DNA of 64,000 bases from Planococcus sp. CPCC 101016 (GCF_007859295.1 NZ_VOHB01000007.1:22890-86889), one strand, 5' to 3'. Positions 27,978 through 37,176 are shown, counted from the stretch's first letter. The notes: generated by a model from the letters alone, not told the origin. Numbers and translations: made by a program.

Positions 27978-28002
27978 CTACACGGGCGTTTCCGCTTTCT
28001 TT
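27978..28002 (-). repeat. left-arm remnant of the 122-bp-class element after mreBH
   Basis: On the minus strand, directly after the TAA of the MreBH-like gene, the sequence AAAGAAAGCGGAAACGCCCG closely follows the left arm of copy B (AAGAAAAGCGCAGACGCCCG) and continues TGTAG. The rest of the element is absent. Confidence 0.55.
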
Positions 28003-29010
28003 TTAACGGGACATTTTTTCTAATTGTTTAATCATGCCAAGCGACATTCCTGTACCGATAGCAACAGACTCAAGCGGTTGGGGAGCGATGTGGACAGGGA
28101 CTGAAATTTCTTTTGCCAGCCATTCCTGCATGCCTTTCAACAATGCACCGCCTCCAGAAATGACGACTCCTTGATCGACCATGTCACCGGACAATTCAGC
28201 TGGGCAATTTTCTAAAGTGGCGCGGATGCATTCCAAAATAGCGGACAAAGATTCCTTTAATGCTTCCTGTGTTTCAAGTGAACTCAAGTTAATGGTTTTT
28301 GGCAAGCCGGTCATGATGTCGCGGCCGCGGATTTCCATGTTCTCGACTTCGTGTGGTACAGGTGCGTAGCCAATTTCCTTTTTTATATTTTCAGCCGTGC
28401 GTTCCCCGATCAGTACATTATATTGTTTGCGAACGTAATGGATTATATCTTCATCCATACGGTCGCCTGCCACTTTGACGGTGTTTGAAGACACCACTCC
28501 GCCAAATGAAATGATGCCGACTTCTGTGGTGCCGCCGCCTATATCTACAATGACGCTTGCGACCGGTTCACTGATGGGCAAATCTGCGCCAATAGCGGCC
28601 GCTACCGTTTCTTCGATCAAGTGAACGGTTTTGGCACCGCTTTGTTTCACAGCATCATGGATAGCGCGGCGCTCTACCGTCGTGGCTCCAGAAGGCGTAC
28701 AAACCATAACATTGGGTTTCCGGTAAGCACTGCCGAGCTGTTTTGCTGCTCGTTGCATGATGATTTTTAACAAATCCCTCGTTACATCGAAATCTGCAAT
28801 GACGCCATCTTTTAATGGACGGATGACGAGAATGGAATCGGGAGCTTTGCCGAGCATGGCTTTTGCTTCATCTCCAACTGCCAGCACTGCGCGTGTTTTC
28901 GCATCTAGTGCTACTACGGAAGGCTCATTTATGATGATGCCTTTTGCTTTTGTATAAACTAATATATTCGCGGTTCCTAAATCGATACCAATATCTATTG
29001 CTGAAAACAT
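28003..29010 (-). CDS. mreBH: MreB-family actin-like cell-shape protein (MreBH-type)
   Basis: 335-residue bacterial actin that forms membrane-associated filaments guiding cell-wall synthesis. Phosphate 1 is [14 protein letters not shown], phosphate 2 is [17 protein letters not shown], and the adenosine motif is [11 protein letters not shown]. It is separate from mreBCD, and sequence features such as [23 protein letters not shown] and the short C-terminus recall MreBH rather than MreB or Mbl. The start is ATG 29010, 9 bp after AGGAGG; the frame extends to 29061 without such a site. Its TAA abuts an element remnant. Confidence 0.88.
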   Translation of the reverse strand: MFSAIDIGIDLGTANILVYTKAKGIIINEPSVVALDAKTRAVLAVGDEAKAMLGKAPDSILVIRPLKDGVIADFDVTRDLLKIIMQRAAKQLGSAYRKPNVMVCTPSGATTVERRAIHDAVKQSGAKTVHLIEETVAAAIGADLPISEPVASVIVDIGGGTTEVGIISFGGVVSSNTVKVAGDRMDEDIIHYVRKQYNVLIGERTAENIKKEIGYAPVPHEVENMEIRGRDIMTGLPKTINLSSLETQEALKESLSAILECIRATLENCPAELSGDMVDQGVVISGGGALLKGMQEWLAKEISVPVHIAPQPLESVAIGTGMSLGMIKQLEKMSR

Positions 29011-29156
29011 ATATGAATTCCTCCTATGAATAAAGACGCTGACTAGTTCGGATTCTACCATTACAGGCAGGGGAGCGAAAGAGCCGAAGGGACCTAAAGA
29101 GCCGGGAAAATGGATAAAACTTTTAGTTTTAGTATGGCTAATGAAGCAGAGAACAT

Positions 29157-29189
29157 AAAAACCGGCTCCTAGTAAAGAGCCGGTTTTTG
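29157..29189. terminator. bidirectional-type terminator downstream of the 46-residue gene
   Basis: AAAAACCGGCTC and GAGCCGGTTTTT, loop CTAGTAAA. On the minus strand it ends the small membrane protein transcript before mreBH. Confidence 0.9.
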
Positions 29190-29193
29190 TCGC

Positions 29194-29334
29194 TTAGTAT
29201 TTTTTTTCAGGAATAGGATCTACATGTTCTGCGTCGTGCGTATGAAGCTCTTTCCCAAGAAAGTGAAGAAGCGTAAAGAAAAACATGAAAATTACGGCCA
29301 TGAAGCCGAGAACGACAGTAATGCCATAAAACAT
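29194..29334 (-). CDS. small single-span membrane protein (46 residues), function unknown
   Basis: 46-residue protein, MFYGITVVLGFMAVIFMFFF then TLLHFLGKELHTH and an acidic tail ending VDPIPEKKY. One membrane helix (about 3-27) with a His-rich stretch (HTHDAEH) just after it. GAGGAG lies 7 bp before ATG 29334, and a terminator follows the stop by 5 bp, so it forms a complete single-gene unit. No family is recognised with confidence. Confidence 0.72.
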   Translation of the reverse strand: MFYGITVVLGFMAVIFMFFFTLLHFLGKELHTHDAEHVDPIPEKKY

Positions 29335-29419
29335 AATGATAACTCCTCTCTAAACTGTAATTATCATAATTTAGTATACATGATTTTGCCTGAAAAAATA
29401 AGTGTCGAATTATCGATAC

Positions 29420-30652
29420 TTAAAATGCCCAGTTGCCGCCGCGGAAAATCGGTTCGCGTGTACCATCTTCCAGAATACCATCAATATCCATTTCAGAAGA
29501 GCCGACCATAAAATCAACATGGGTGATGCTTTGATTCAAGCCATTTTTAAGAAGGTCTTCCTGTGACATGTTTTTTCCCCCTTCAATGCAGAACGCGTAA
29601 GCGCTTCCGATAGCGAAGTGGTTTGAGGCATTCTCATCGAACAAGGTATTATAGAAAAGAATATTCGAATCGGAAATCGGTGATTGATGTGGCACCAGGG
29701 CTACTTCGCCAAGGAAATGGGAACCTTCATCAGTAGCGACCAATTGCTTCAAGACATCTTCACCTTGCGCAGCTGTCACTTCAACAATTTTTCCATGCTC
29801 GAAAGTTACTTTGAAATCATCGATGATGTTTCCGGCATAGCTCAATGGTTTTGTACTGGATACATAGCCGTTGACGCCTGTTTTGTGAGGTACGGTGAAA
29901 ACTTCTTCAGTCGGCATGTTGGCCATGAATGGATCACCTTTTTCATTGATCGATCCAGCTCCGCACCAAAGATGTCCTTTTGGAAGCGCTACTTCCAAAT
30001 CAGTTTTTGGTGAAGTATAGTGGAGTTTTGCATATTTTTTGCCGTTTAAATAATCGACTTTTGTATGCAGCAAGCGGTCGTGCTCTGTCCATGCTTCAAT
30101 CGGATCATCAAGATCTGCACGCACTGCTTTAAAAATTGCGTTCCACAATGTTTCGACTTGTTGTTCTGCCGGTACATCCGGGAAAACTTTAGCTGCCCAT
30201 TTTTCTGATGGTGCTGCAATGACTGTCCAGCTTATTTTATCGGACTGGACATACTGCCGGTATTTGCTAAGTGCCTGACCTGTCGCTTTCTGGAAAGCTG
30301 CAATACGTGTTGAATCAATTCCAGCCAAAAGATCCGGGCTTTGCGACACCACACTGATAAACGCAGCGCCTTGTTCCGCCAATTGCTCGCGCTCCTGTAC
30401 TTTCCAGGCAGGATAGTCTGAGAACGAATCTTCTGGTGCCAATTCAAAGCGAAGACGTGAGACGGCATCATCATTCCAATCTACATATACTTGTTTTGCT
30501 CCTGTCTCGTAAGCTTTTTGGGTAATTAGACGAACCAGTTGTGCTGCATCAATGGAAGCAGCAATATAAAGCGATTGTCCGGGTTGAATATTTACGCCCA
30601 CCTTTACAGCTAATTCAGCATAGCGGGTTAATTTTTCATTAAAAGATGTCAA
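29420..30652 (-). CDS. M29 family aminopeptidase (AmpS/PepS type), second copy
   Basis: 410-residue paralogue of the aminopeptidase at 17821-19050, alike throughout (for example GEVALVPHQSPISDSNILFY and GSSEMDIDGI in both). The start is TTG 30652 (MTSFNEKLTRYAEL), which has GGAGAG 6 bp upstream and aligns with the start of the paralogue; the in-frame ATG at 30670 lies before the ribosome site. Transcribed away from psuK. Two M29 copies per genome are not unusual in Bacillales. Confidence 0.92.
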   Translation of the reverse strand: MTSFNEKLTRYAELAVKVGVNIQPGQSLYIAASIDAAQLVRLITQKAYETGAKQVYVDWNDDAVSRLRFELAPEDSFSDYPAWKVQEREQLAEQGAAFISVVSQSPDLLAGIDSTRIAAFQKATGQALSKYRQYVQSDKISWTVIAAPSEKWAAKVFPDVPAEQQVETLWNAIFKAVRADLDDPIEAWTEHDRLLHTKVDYLNGKKYAKLHYTSPKTDLEVALPKGHLWCGAGSINEKGDPFMANMPTEEVFTVPHKTGVNGYVSSTKPLSYAGNIIDDFKVTFEHGKIVEVTAAQGEDVLKQLVATDEGSHFLGEVALVPHQSPISDSNILFYNTLFDENASNHFAIGSAYAFCIEGGKNMSQEDLLKNGLNQSITHVDFMVGSSEMDIDGILEDGTREPIFRGGNWAF

Positions 30653-30740
30653 ATAAATCTCTCCTCTCATCTCTTCTATAGTAGCAATTTTCAGTCATGG
30701 CCTGCAATCATTTGTAACGATATTCGAAATATTATTTCTC

Positions 30741-30769
30741 TTGCATTTTTTGTTATAAAAGTTTATGAT
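30741..30769 (+). promoter_or_regulatory. psuK-psuG promoter
   Basis: -35 TTGCAT (30741-30746), a 17-bp spacer, and -10 TATGAT (30764-30769). Confidence 0.65.
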
Positions 30770-30771
30770 TT

Positions 30772-30783
30772 AAACAAATGTTT
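30772..30783. promoter_or_regulatory. candidate operator at the psuK transcript start
   Basis: AAACAAATGTTT, with perfect 5-bp arms AAACA/TGTTT, lies just after the -10 box. It is a possible site for the helix-turn-helix domain fused to the kinase, or for another repressor. Confidence 0.35.
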
Positions 30784-30799
30784 GAACGGAGGTGCAAAA

Positions 30800-31894
30800 A
30801 TGAATCGCAAAGAAGTGGAAGTGCTGGATTTGATCCGCCGCAATCCTTACTTGTCCCAACAAGAAATGGCGGAACGCTTAAATATGTCCAGACCTTCGCT
30901 TGCCAATTTTATTTCAAGTCTTATGAGGCAAGGAAAAATAGTGGGACGCGCTTATGTATTGCCAGAGGAAAAAACAGTTATTTGCATCGGCGGTGCCAAC
31001 GTGGACAGAAAGTTCCTAATGGATCGTCCGGCGCAGATGGGTACCTCTAATCCCGCATCCGTTTCAGGAAGTGTCGGCGGAGTTGCCAGGAATGTAGCAG
31101 AAAATTTAGGGCGGCTTGGCCGCTCAGTCAAGCTGTTGTCCATTGTCGGAAATGATCCTGAATGGAATCTGATAGAAGAAGCTTCAAGTCCTCATATGTC
31201 GACTGAATTGACAAAAGCCATTGATGGACTTTCAACGGGTACGTATACAGCGATTTTAGAGCCGGATGGTGAGATGTTGCTGGCGATGGCGGATATGAAA
31301 ATATATGATTCCTTAACACCGGATTATATTGCAAAAAATGAGAGTGTTTTATTATCAGCAGCTTTTTTAGTCATCGATTTGAACTGTCCGCTTGAAACAG
31401 TGGAGTATGTTCGCCAGTTAGCTCTTGCCAATAATATTCCATTAGCTGTCATACCAGTATCCGCCCCCAAAATGGAGCGTCTTGGCAGTGACTTAACGGG
31501 CATCAGCTGGCTGATCCTAAATCGCGACGAAGCAAGCAAACACCTGCAGATGCCGATTGAATCGGTGGAAGACTGGCATCAGGCGGTTCGACAGCTTCTG
31601 GATCAAGGTGCGGAAGCTGTGGTCATTACTGGTGGGAAAGATGGGGCTATAGCCGGGAATGCTGCGGAAGTATATCATTTTCATTCTATACAAGTCGGTC
31701 AAGTAGCTGATGTAACAGGAGCAGGAGATGCGTTTTCGAGTGCCCTCGTTCATAGTGTGATCGATGGCGCAGAATTTGAATCCATTATTCAGGCGGGCAT
31801 GGTTAACGCAGCAAAAACTTTGGAAAGCAATGCGACCGTCCGCCATGAACTTACAGCCTTACAATTACAAAATGAACTGGAGGAATTAACATGA
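30800..31894 (+). CDS. psuK: pseudouridine kinase with N-terminal winged-helix domain (PfkB family)
   Basis: 364-residue protein. Residues about 1-55 form an HTH domain ([39 protein letters not shown]). The rest is a PfkB sugar kinase: [28 protein letters not shown], and the C-terminal [17 protein letters not shown] with the catalytic Asp. Directly coupled (ATGA overlap) to psuG, so the substrate is most likely pseudouridine, which is phosphorylated to pseudouridine 5'-phosphate. The start is ATG 30800 with GGAGGTG; TTG 30782 overlaps the operator. The HTH suggests self-regulation (inference). Confidence 0.9.
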   Translation: MNRKEVEVLDLIRRNPYLSQQEMAERLNMSRPSLANFISSLMRQGKIVGRAYVLPEEKTVICIGGANVDRKFLMDRPAQMGTSNPASVSGSVGGVARNVAENLGRLGRSVKLLSIVGNDPEWNLIEEASSPHMSTELTKAIDGLSTGTYTAILEPDGEMLLAMADMKIYDSLTPDYIAKNESVLLSAAFLVIDLNCPLETVEYVRQLALANNIPLAVIPVSAPKMERLGSDLTGISWLILNRDEASKHLQMPIESVEDWHQAVRQLLDQGAEAVVITGGKDGAIAGNAAEVYHFHSIQVGQVADVTGAGDAFSSALVHSVIDGAEFESIIQAGMVNAAKTLESNATVRHELTALQLQNELEELT

Positions 31895-32802
31895 CATCAA
31901 TGATTTCTTATTCAACGGAAGTACAACAAGCAATGGACGATAAAAAACCGGTTGTGGCGCTCGAATCCACTATCATCTCACACGGCATGCCTTATCCGCA
32001 AAATGTCGAAACGGCACGTATGGTGGAACAGATTATCCGCGATAATGGAGCAGTTCCTGCAACGATTGCAATTATGGATGGCAAGATTAAAATTGGCTTG
32101 TCTGAGGAAGAACTGGAATTGCTCGGCAATACTCCAGGCGTTTCAAAAGTCTCAAGAAGAGACATCGGCCAATTGATTGCGACTAAAAAAATTGGAGCTA
32201 CAACCGTTGCAGCAACAATGATCTGTGCCGAACTCGCGGGAATCCGAGTGTTTGCAACAGGCGGCATTGGCGGGGTGCACAGAGGTGCTGAGACAACCAT
32301 GGATATTTCGGCAGACTTGGAAGAATTATCGAACACCGGAGTGGCTGTCGTATGTGCAGGTGCAAAATCAATATTGGATATCGGATTGACATTGGAATAC
32401 CTGGAGACAAAAGGTGTACCGGTCATCGGCTATCAAACAAACGAAATGCCAGCATTCTATACCCGCTCAAGCGGTTTTGATCTGACTTTCCGGAGCGATG
32501 ATGCTGCACAATTGGCGCAAGTGCTAAAAGCAAAATGGGACTTGGGCATTAAGGGCGGAGCCGTGATCGCCAATCCGATTCCGGCAGAACATGCATTGGA
32601 AGATTCATTCATTAACGATATCATCACTCAAGCAATGACTGAAGCAAAGGACAATGGCATTTCTGGAAAAGAAGTCACGCCTTTCTTATTAGGAAAAGTA
32701 AAAGACTTGACTGAAGGCAAAAGCTTGGTTGCCAATATCGAATTAGTTAAGCACAATGCTAAAGTAGGAGCTCAGCTCGCTGCAGCTTATAACGAACTTT
32801 AA
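31891..32802 (+). CDS. psuG: pseudouridine-5'-phosphate glycosidase
   Basis: 303-residue IndA/PsuG family enzyme that cleaves the C-C glycosidic bond of pseudouridine 5'-phosphate to uracil and ribose 5-phosphate. Family marks: [17 protein letters not shown] at the N-terminus, [33 protein letters not shown] (catalytic Lys region before it), and NPIPAEHAL. The ATG overlaps the psuK stop by 4 bp. With psuK it completes pseudouridine salvage, feeding uracil and ribose phosphate to metabolism. Confidence 0.96.
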   Translation: MTSMISYSTEVQQAMDDKKPVVALESTIISHGMPYPQNVETARMVEQIIRDNGAVPATIAIMDGKIKIGLSEEELELLGNTPGVSKVSRRDIGQLIATKKIGATTVAATMICAELAGIRVFATGGIGGVHRGAETTMDISADLEELSNTGVAVVCAGAKSILDIGLTLEYLETKGVPVIGYQTNEMPAFYTRSSGFDLTFRSDDAAQLAQVLKAKWDLGIKGGAVIANPIPAEHALEDSFINDIITQAMTEAKDNGISGKEVTPFLLGKVKDLTEGKSLVANIELVKHNAKVGAQLAAAYNEL

Positions 32803-32817
32803 GAATAATTTGTGAAG

Positions 32818-32847
32818 AGAAGTCCGTTCCTGGGCTTCTTTTTTTTA
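32818..32847 (+). terminator. terminator of psuK-psuG
   Basis: AGAAGTCC/GGGCTTCT (one G-U pair), loop GTTCCT, followed by nine T. Confidence 0.82.
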
Positions 32848-32904
32848 TTGCGCAGGTTTAGGGGTTTTCAGTGTCCTAAAGGTAGGGTAAGGAGAAAGAA
32901 GGGG

Positions 32905-34221
32905 ATGAAGCAGATGAAAACAGATGTATTCATCGGCGGGGGTGGAATCGGTGGATTGACGCTGGCATTGAAATTGGTGCAGCGTGGAATCGATGTGGTT
33001 CTCGCCGAACGGATGGCTGTTAAGGCGCCCACTTATAAGGGAGAGCTGCTGCAGCCTAAAAGTATGCAGATATTCGATGGCCTTGGAATTTACAAAAAAA
33101 TATGTGACCGTTCAAATGAAATCAAAGTTTTAGATATGCTTGAACTTTCAAGCTCCCTGCAAGTGAAGGACCAAGCTTTTATGGATTACAGCGTGTTGCC
33201 AGGCAAATACAATGCAGCTTATATGATGCATCATGAAGAATTGAAGTCAGTTATTTTAAAAGCTGCTTGTGAATATGGCAATTTCCATTATCTGAAAGGG
33301 ACTGCCTGCAAAGGCTACGGAGAAAACACAGCTTTACTTCAGAAAGGAACAGAGAAATTCGAAGTAGAAGCGCGGTTTTTCTTCGGTGCAGAAGGTCGTT
33401 CTTCAGTGACGCGTAAAGTGATGGAAATTGAAGTCAAGCAGACCACCTACAATCACCACTTTTTGACAGTTACCTTTCCCCGTTCCGAAGATTTCACAGA
33501 TGGCAAAATCATTTCTACATACAATCGCTTTCTGGGACTTTTTCCGCTGCCTGATGACCAGGTCCGCAGTGTTTACTTGATTCCGCCAGGGGATTACAAG
33601 GAATTGAAAGAAAAGCCGATTAGCCATTTTCATAAATTATATACTGATTTGGCTCCAGCGGTAGACGGCTATGTACAAAAGTTGACAGATTGGAAAAAAA
33701 TCCAACTGATGATTCCTGTTATGTACCATGCCAATTCCTATGTAAAAGGCAATAAAGCCATTATTGGTGACGCCAGCCACGCTGTTCATCCAATGGCAGG
33801 TGAAGGCATGAATATGGCTATTCAAGATGCTGATATTCTCGGTGAATTGACTGCGGATATGTTCGAGCAGGGAAAAACCGATTCAAACAACTTGAAATGG
33901 TATGAAACAGTCCGCTACAAACGGGCAGATCATGTAATCCAGCTTAGCCATTTGGCCGCACTGGCTTACTCATTTCCGTTCAAACCGGTGAGTTATATCC
34001 GGCAGCGGACGTTTGAGCGTATGGAGGAAGATCCGATACTTCATTTTAAGCAGATGCTGAACGTTTCGGGGCTTGGCATGTGGAAGGAAAACTTTCGCGA
34101 CCGCTTTATTCAAGGAGGCATCATGCCCGTCCGCATGAAAGATTTGAGTAAAGATAGAAAAGAATTAAAGTATTATACACCGGAAGAAGATTATCCATGG
34201 AAAGCGGAGGGACTCCAATGA
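32905..34221 (+). CDS. FAD-dependent monooxygenase (UbiH/PHBH-like)
   Basis: 438-residue flavoprotein of the aromatic hydroxylase family. The FAD-binding Rossmann motif is FIGGGGIGGLTLALKLVQRGIDVVLAERM at the N-terminus, and the second FAD motif is AIIGDASHAVHPMAGEGMNMAIQDADIL. The start is ATG 32905 (AAGGAGA 9 bp upstream); ATG 32914 is possible. The stop overlaps the methyltransferase ATG, so hydroxylation followed by methylation of one substrate is a reasonable inference. The substrate (quinone, menaquinone derivative or secondary metabolite) is not evident, and no other biosynthesis gene is adjacent. Confidence 0.88.
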   Translation: MKQMKTDVFIGGGGIGGLTLALKLVQRGIDVVLAERMAVKAPTYKGELLQPKSMQIFDGLGIYKKICDRSNEIKVLDMLELSSSLQVKDQAFMDYSVLPGKYNAAYMMHHEELKSVILKAACEYGNFHYLKGTACKGYGENTALLQKGTEKFEVEARFFFGAEGRSSVTRKVMEIEVKQTTYNHHFLTVTFPRSEDFTDGKIISTYNRFLGLFPLPDDQVRSVYLIPPGDYKELKEKPISHFHKLYTDLAPAVDGYVQKLTDWKKIQLMIPVMYHANSYVKGNKAIIGDASHAVHPMAGEGMNMAIQDADILGELTADMFEQGKTDSNNLKWYETVRYKRADHVIQLSHLAALAYSFPFKPVSYIRQRTFERMEEDPILHFKQMLNVSGLGMWKENFRDRFIQGGIMPVRMKDLSKDRKELKYYTPEEDYPWKAEGLQ

Positions 34222-35204
34222 TTGATGTCATGAAGATGTTTAAAGCAAGAATGTATATGAAACGCAATGAACCTTTTTTATACAGCTGGCATGCATATGT
34301 CGGCTATGAATTGGATTTATTTAAAGCGTTCGAGCGGCCAATGAGTAAAGCAGATGTCGCCGACGCACTGAAGTTAGACGAAGACTTATTAAACCAATGG
34401 GTCAGTGTCGGTGTATCGATTGGCCATTTAAAAGAGGCAGGAAGAAATCGCTACAAAACCTGGAATGCCTGGAAACTGCCAAAACCGAAAGGCAATAACT
34501 CTTCGGGAGTGCTATTGAAGGAAATGATGGAATTGCACATCCCGACATTATTGAATTACCCCGATATGATGCGCAAGCAGGAACGCCTCCATTTCGATGA
34601 AGAAAAGCATGCGCCAACAGTTGCAGAGACGAGTCGCCTCCTGGAAGTTTTAGCGTTGCCGAAAATGTCCAGACGCCTGAAAGGAACCGGTATTAAAACG
34701 GTACTGGATATCGGTTGTGGGGAAGGTGGCTATATCAAAAAATTAGCTGAACGCTTTCCGAATACACATTTCACTGGAATTGAAATCAGTCCTGCGGTGA
34801 CGGAAGTCGCTAAAGCCTTGACCGAGGACAATGAGAACATTTCAATTGAAAACGCAGACCTTTGGAAATATACACCTGCTGAAAAACAAGGCATGGTCAT
34901 GATGAATAATGTCATCCACTATATCGACCTTGAAAAACGACAGGACCTATTCACTGAACTGGCCAGCTGGATTAAAGATGAAGGAATATTGTCTGTAGTG
35001 ACGCCGATTGCCGGTGATAGCGACAGCCCACCATTTGCAAATGTCTTCAATAGCTTCTTCTCATCGTTTGATAACCTCTACCGCCTGCCAACCCGTGAAG
35101 AGCTGGCCGAATGGGGAGAACAGGCAGGACTTCAATTGCTCAGCATCCAAACCGTCATCAAAGAAGGCGGATGGTACATTGTTCAGTATGAAAAGAAAAA
35201 CTGA
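34218..35204 (+). CDS. SAM-dependent methyltransferase, O-methyltransferase-like architecture
   Basis: 328-residue methyltransferase. The N-terminal about 90 residues look like the winged-helix dimerisation domain of natural-product O-methyltransferases (YELDLFKAFERPMSKADVADALKLDEDLLNQWV). The SAM site is VLDIGCGEGGYIKKLAERFP and TGIEIS; a later MMNNVIHYI matches motif IV. The start is ATG 34218, 7 bp after GGAGG, overlapping the monooxygenase stop. The last ten bases, including the TGA, lie within the first copy of a tandem repeat element, so the original C-terminus may have been changed by the insertion. Confidence 0.87.
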   Translation: MIDVMKMFKARMYMKRNEPFLYSWHAYVGYELDLFKAFERPMSKADVADALKLDEDLLNQWVSVGVSIGHLKEAGRNRYKTWNAWKLPKPKGNNSSGVLLKEMMELHIPTLLNYPDMMRKQERLHFDEEKHAPTVAETSRLLEVLALPKMSRRLKGTGIKTVLDIGCGEGGYIKKLAERFPNTHFTGIEISPAVTEVAKALTEDNENISIENADLWKYTPAEKQGMVMMNNVIHYIDLEKRQDLFTELASWIKDEGILSVVTPIAGDSDSPPFANVFNSFFSSFDNLYRLPTREELAEWGEQAGLQLLSIQTVIKEGGWYIVQYEKKN

Positions 35205-35315
35205 GGTGACCGCTTTGCTCCGACAGACATAAGATGAACTTTCGAAGCGGCGTATTTTGCCGCACAGGAAGGGCAGCTTATGATCCGAGGAGCAGGTCGC
35301 CGAAGCTGGACATGA
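35195..35315 (+). repeat. 122-bp-class structured intergenic element, copy C1
   Basis: First of a tandem set. Starts inside the last codons of the methyltransferase gene. Helices: GTGACC/GGTCGC, TGCTCC/GGAGCA, CATAAG/CTTATG, CTTTC/GGAAG and GCGGC/GCCGC. Outer arms differ strongly from the other copies but still pair. Confidence 0.82.
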
Positions 35316-35437
35316 GAAAAGCTGACGAAGCCGTCAGGGTTCGAAAGGCATAAGACAGACCGGTGAAGCGGCGCCTTTTCAGCCGCTCAGCCGGGTTGGC
35401 TTATGACCCGAGAACCTGGCTTCCGAAGCTGGACAAA
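35316..35437 (+). repeat. 122-bp-class structured intergenic element, copy C2
   Basis: Exact 122-bp offset from the next GAAAAGC end. Helices: GAAGCC/GGCTTC, GTTC/GAAC, CATAAG/CTTATG, CCGGT/GCCGG and GCGGC/GCCGC. Confidence 0.87.
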
Positions 35438-35463
35438 GAAAAGCTGAGGAAGCCGCTAAGGTG
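35438..35463 (+). repeat. truncated tandem copy C3 (left arm only)
   Basis: GAAAAGCTGAGGAAGCCG repeats the left end of C2 and then loses similarity. Confidence 0.65.
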
Positions 35464-35482
35464 TGACTGGCCACAATTTCAG

Positions 35483-35533
35483 CAAAACAAAAATGCCTTA
35501 AAGGAGAAAATCCTTTAAGGCATTTTTGTTTTG
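35483..35533. terminator. bidirectional terminator
   Basis: A 23-bp perfect stem (core ATGCCTTAAAGGA/TCCTTTAAGGCAT, loop GAAAA) with A- and T-rich flanks, between the repeat cluster and yfkK. Confidence 0.95.
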
Positions 35534-35534
35534 C

Positions 35535-35756
35535 TTATTTACGCAAAGAACCAAGTTCTGTAGCAATGGCCTGCATTTCACTTGTGCTGAATTTATCGCG
35601 ATTTGCGACCATTTCGTAAAGCTCCCGTAAGTCTTCGTATTGCGAAGCATTGAAATGCTCGGCTTTCATAGCATCTACATTGACCATTCGCAATTTAGAT
35701 TTTATTTCTTCGATCATGTAGCTCACGTTTTCTGGAGATGGTTTTGATAAGTCCAT
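35535..35756 (-). CDS. yfkK: YfkK family protein (DUF1128/UPF0435)
   Basis: 73-residue soluble helical protein, [20 protein letters not shown]...; matches YfkK in length and in the pattern ENVxYMIExIKxKLxMVN ... LREIYEMV-like ([23 protein letters not shown]). Function unknown. ATG 35756 with AGGAACTTATC just upstream. It forms a monocistronic unit with the terminator at 35483. Confidence 0.88.
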   Translation of the reverse strand: MDLSKPSPENVSYMIEEIKSKLRMVNVDAMKAEHFNASQYEDLRELYEMVANRDKFSTSEMQAIATELGSLRK

Positions 35757-35814
35757 GATAAGTTCCTGCCTTTCAGGTGGGTATGCTTTATCATTTCATT
35801 ATTCAAAAGTAATG

Positions 35815-37176
35815 TCAATTCCCAGTACGTTCCGCTTCTTTCTCTTCTTTGATTTTAGCAATAATTCGCTTCGTTTCGTAAACAATGACGCCGGACAAGC
35901 CAAGAAGGCCAATTAAGTTCGGGAACGCCATCAAACCGTTCATAACGTCAGAGAACGTCCAGACCACATCAAGTGACACTGTGGCTCCAACGAAAACCAT
36001 TAACACGAAAGCGACGCGGTAAACAATCAGCAATGCTGGATTCTTGAACAAGTATTGGAAACATTTTTCGCCGTAATAAGACCAGCCGATGATTGTTGAA
36101 GAAGCAAAGAAAATCAAGCCGATTGCCACAATGATCGGGCCAGCGCCGCCAAGAAATTGTTCAAAGGCAGCTGTTGTCAATGCCGCACCTTCAAGTGATT
36201 CATCTGTATAAAGGCCGGACATAACGATGGTAACACCTGTAATCGAACAGATGATAATCGTATCAAAAAGTACTTGCGTCATGGAAACCAATGCCTGGCG
36301 TCCCGGAAGATCTGTAATTGCTGCAGCTGCTGCGATTGGAGCCGATCCAAGACCAGCTTCGTTGGAGAAGACGCCTCGGGCGACACCATATCGAATAGCG
36401 GCACCAATTGCACCACCGACGGCAGCTTCACCTGTAAATGCGGCACTGAAAATTGTACCAAAAGCAGCTGGGATCAATTCCATGTTGAAAATCATAATAA
36501 TTATTCCAGCAATTATGTAGAATAATGCCATGAAAGGAACGAAGAATGAAGTGACGCGGCCGATGCTTTTAATTCCGCCAAGCAGTACCAACGCAGTAAA
36601 AATTGTTAAAATGATTCCTGTAATCCAAGTTGGAACACTGAATGTATCGCGAACAACAGAAGCTACTGAATTTGATTGTGTACCATTTCCAATTCCAAAA
36701 GCAGCAATAGCGCCGAAGATGGCAAATAATACAGCCAACCATTTTTGTTTCAGGCCATGCTCCAGGTAATACATCGGTCCACCGGCCATCTGGCCACGGG
36801 CATCGACTACACGGTACTTGACTGCGAGCACAGCTTCTCCGTATTTGGTCGCCATCCCGAAGAATGCAGAAAACCACATCCAGAAGATAGCGCCTGGTCC
36901 ACCGAGAATTACAGCTGTTGCAACACCGACAATATTACCGGTACCGACTGTAGCAGCCATGGCGGTCGACAGTGCCTGAAAGTGGCTGATATCTCCTTTA
37001 GAAGTTGTATCCGTATTTTTAGTGAAAACCAATTTCAAGGCATAAGGCAACAAACGGAGTTGCAGAAGACCTAGGCGGACAGTTAAGAAAATTCCTGTAC
37101 CTACTAATAAAATCAATAAAGGCGGTCCCCATACAAAACCGCTTATAGTGCCCAATAATTCTTCAATTTGTGCCAT
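35815..37176 (-). CDS. sodium:alanine symporter family protein (AGCS)
   Basis: 453-residue importer of alanine or glycine driven by sodium, with about eleven helices. Family marks: LLGTISGFVWGPPLLILLVGTGIFLT, the AGCS signature around GDISHFQALSTAMAATVGTGNIVGVATAV, GAIFWMWFSAFFGMATKYGEAVLA and GVFSNEAGLGSAPIAAAAA. The start is ATG 37176, with GAGGGGGAA upstream. No partner gene. Confidence 0.94.
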   Translation of the reverse strand: MAQIEELLGTISGFVWGPPLLILLVGTGIFLTVRLGLLQLRLLPYALKLVFTKNTDTTSKGDISHFQALSTAMAATVGTGNIVGVATAVILGGPGAIFWMWFSAFFGMATKYGEAVLAVKYRVVDARGQMAGGPMYYLEHGLKQKWLAVLFAIFGAIAAFGIGNGTQSNSVASVVRDTFSVPTWITGIILTIFTALVLLGGIKSIGRVTSFFVPFMALFYIIAGIIIMIFNMELIPAAFGTIFSAAFTGEAAVGGAIGAAIRYGVARGVFSNEAGLGSAPIAAAAAITDLPGRQALVSMTQVLFDTIIICSITGVTIVMSGLYTDESLEGAALTTAAFEQFLGGAGPIIVAIGLIFFASSTIIGWSYYGEKCFQYLFKNPALLIVYRVAFVLMVFVGATVSLDVVWTFSDVMNGLMAFPNLIGLLGLSGVIVYETKRIIAKIKEEKEAERTGN

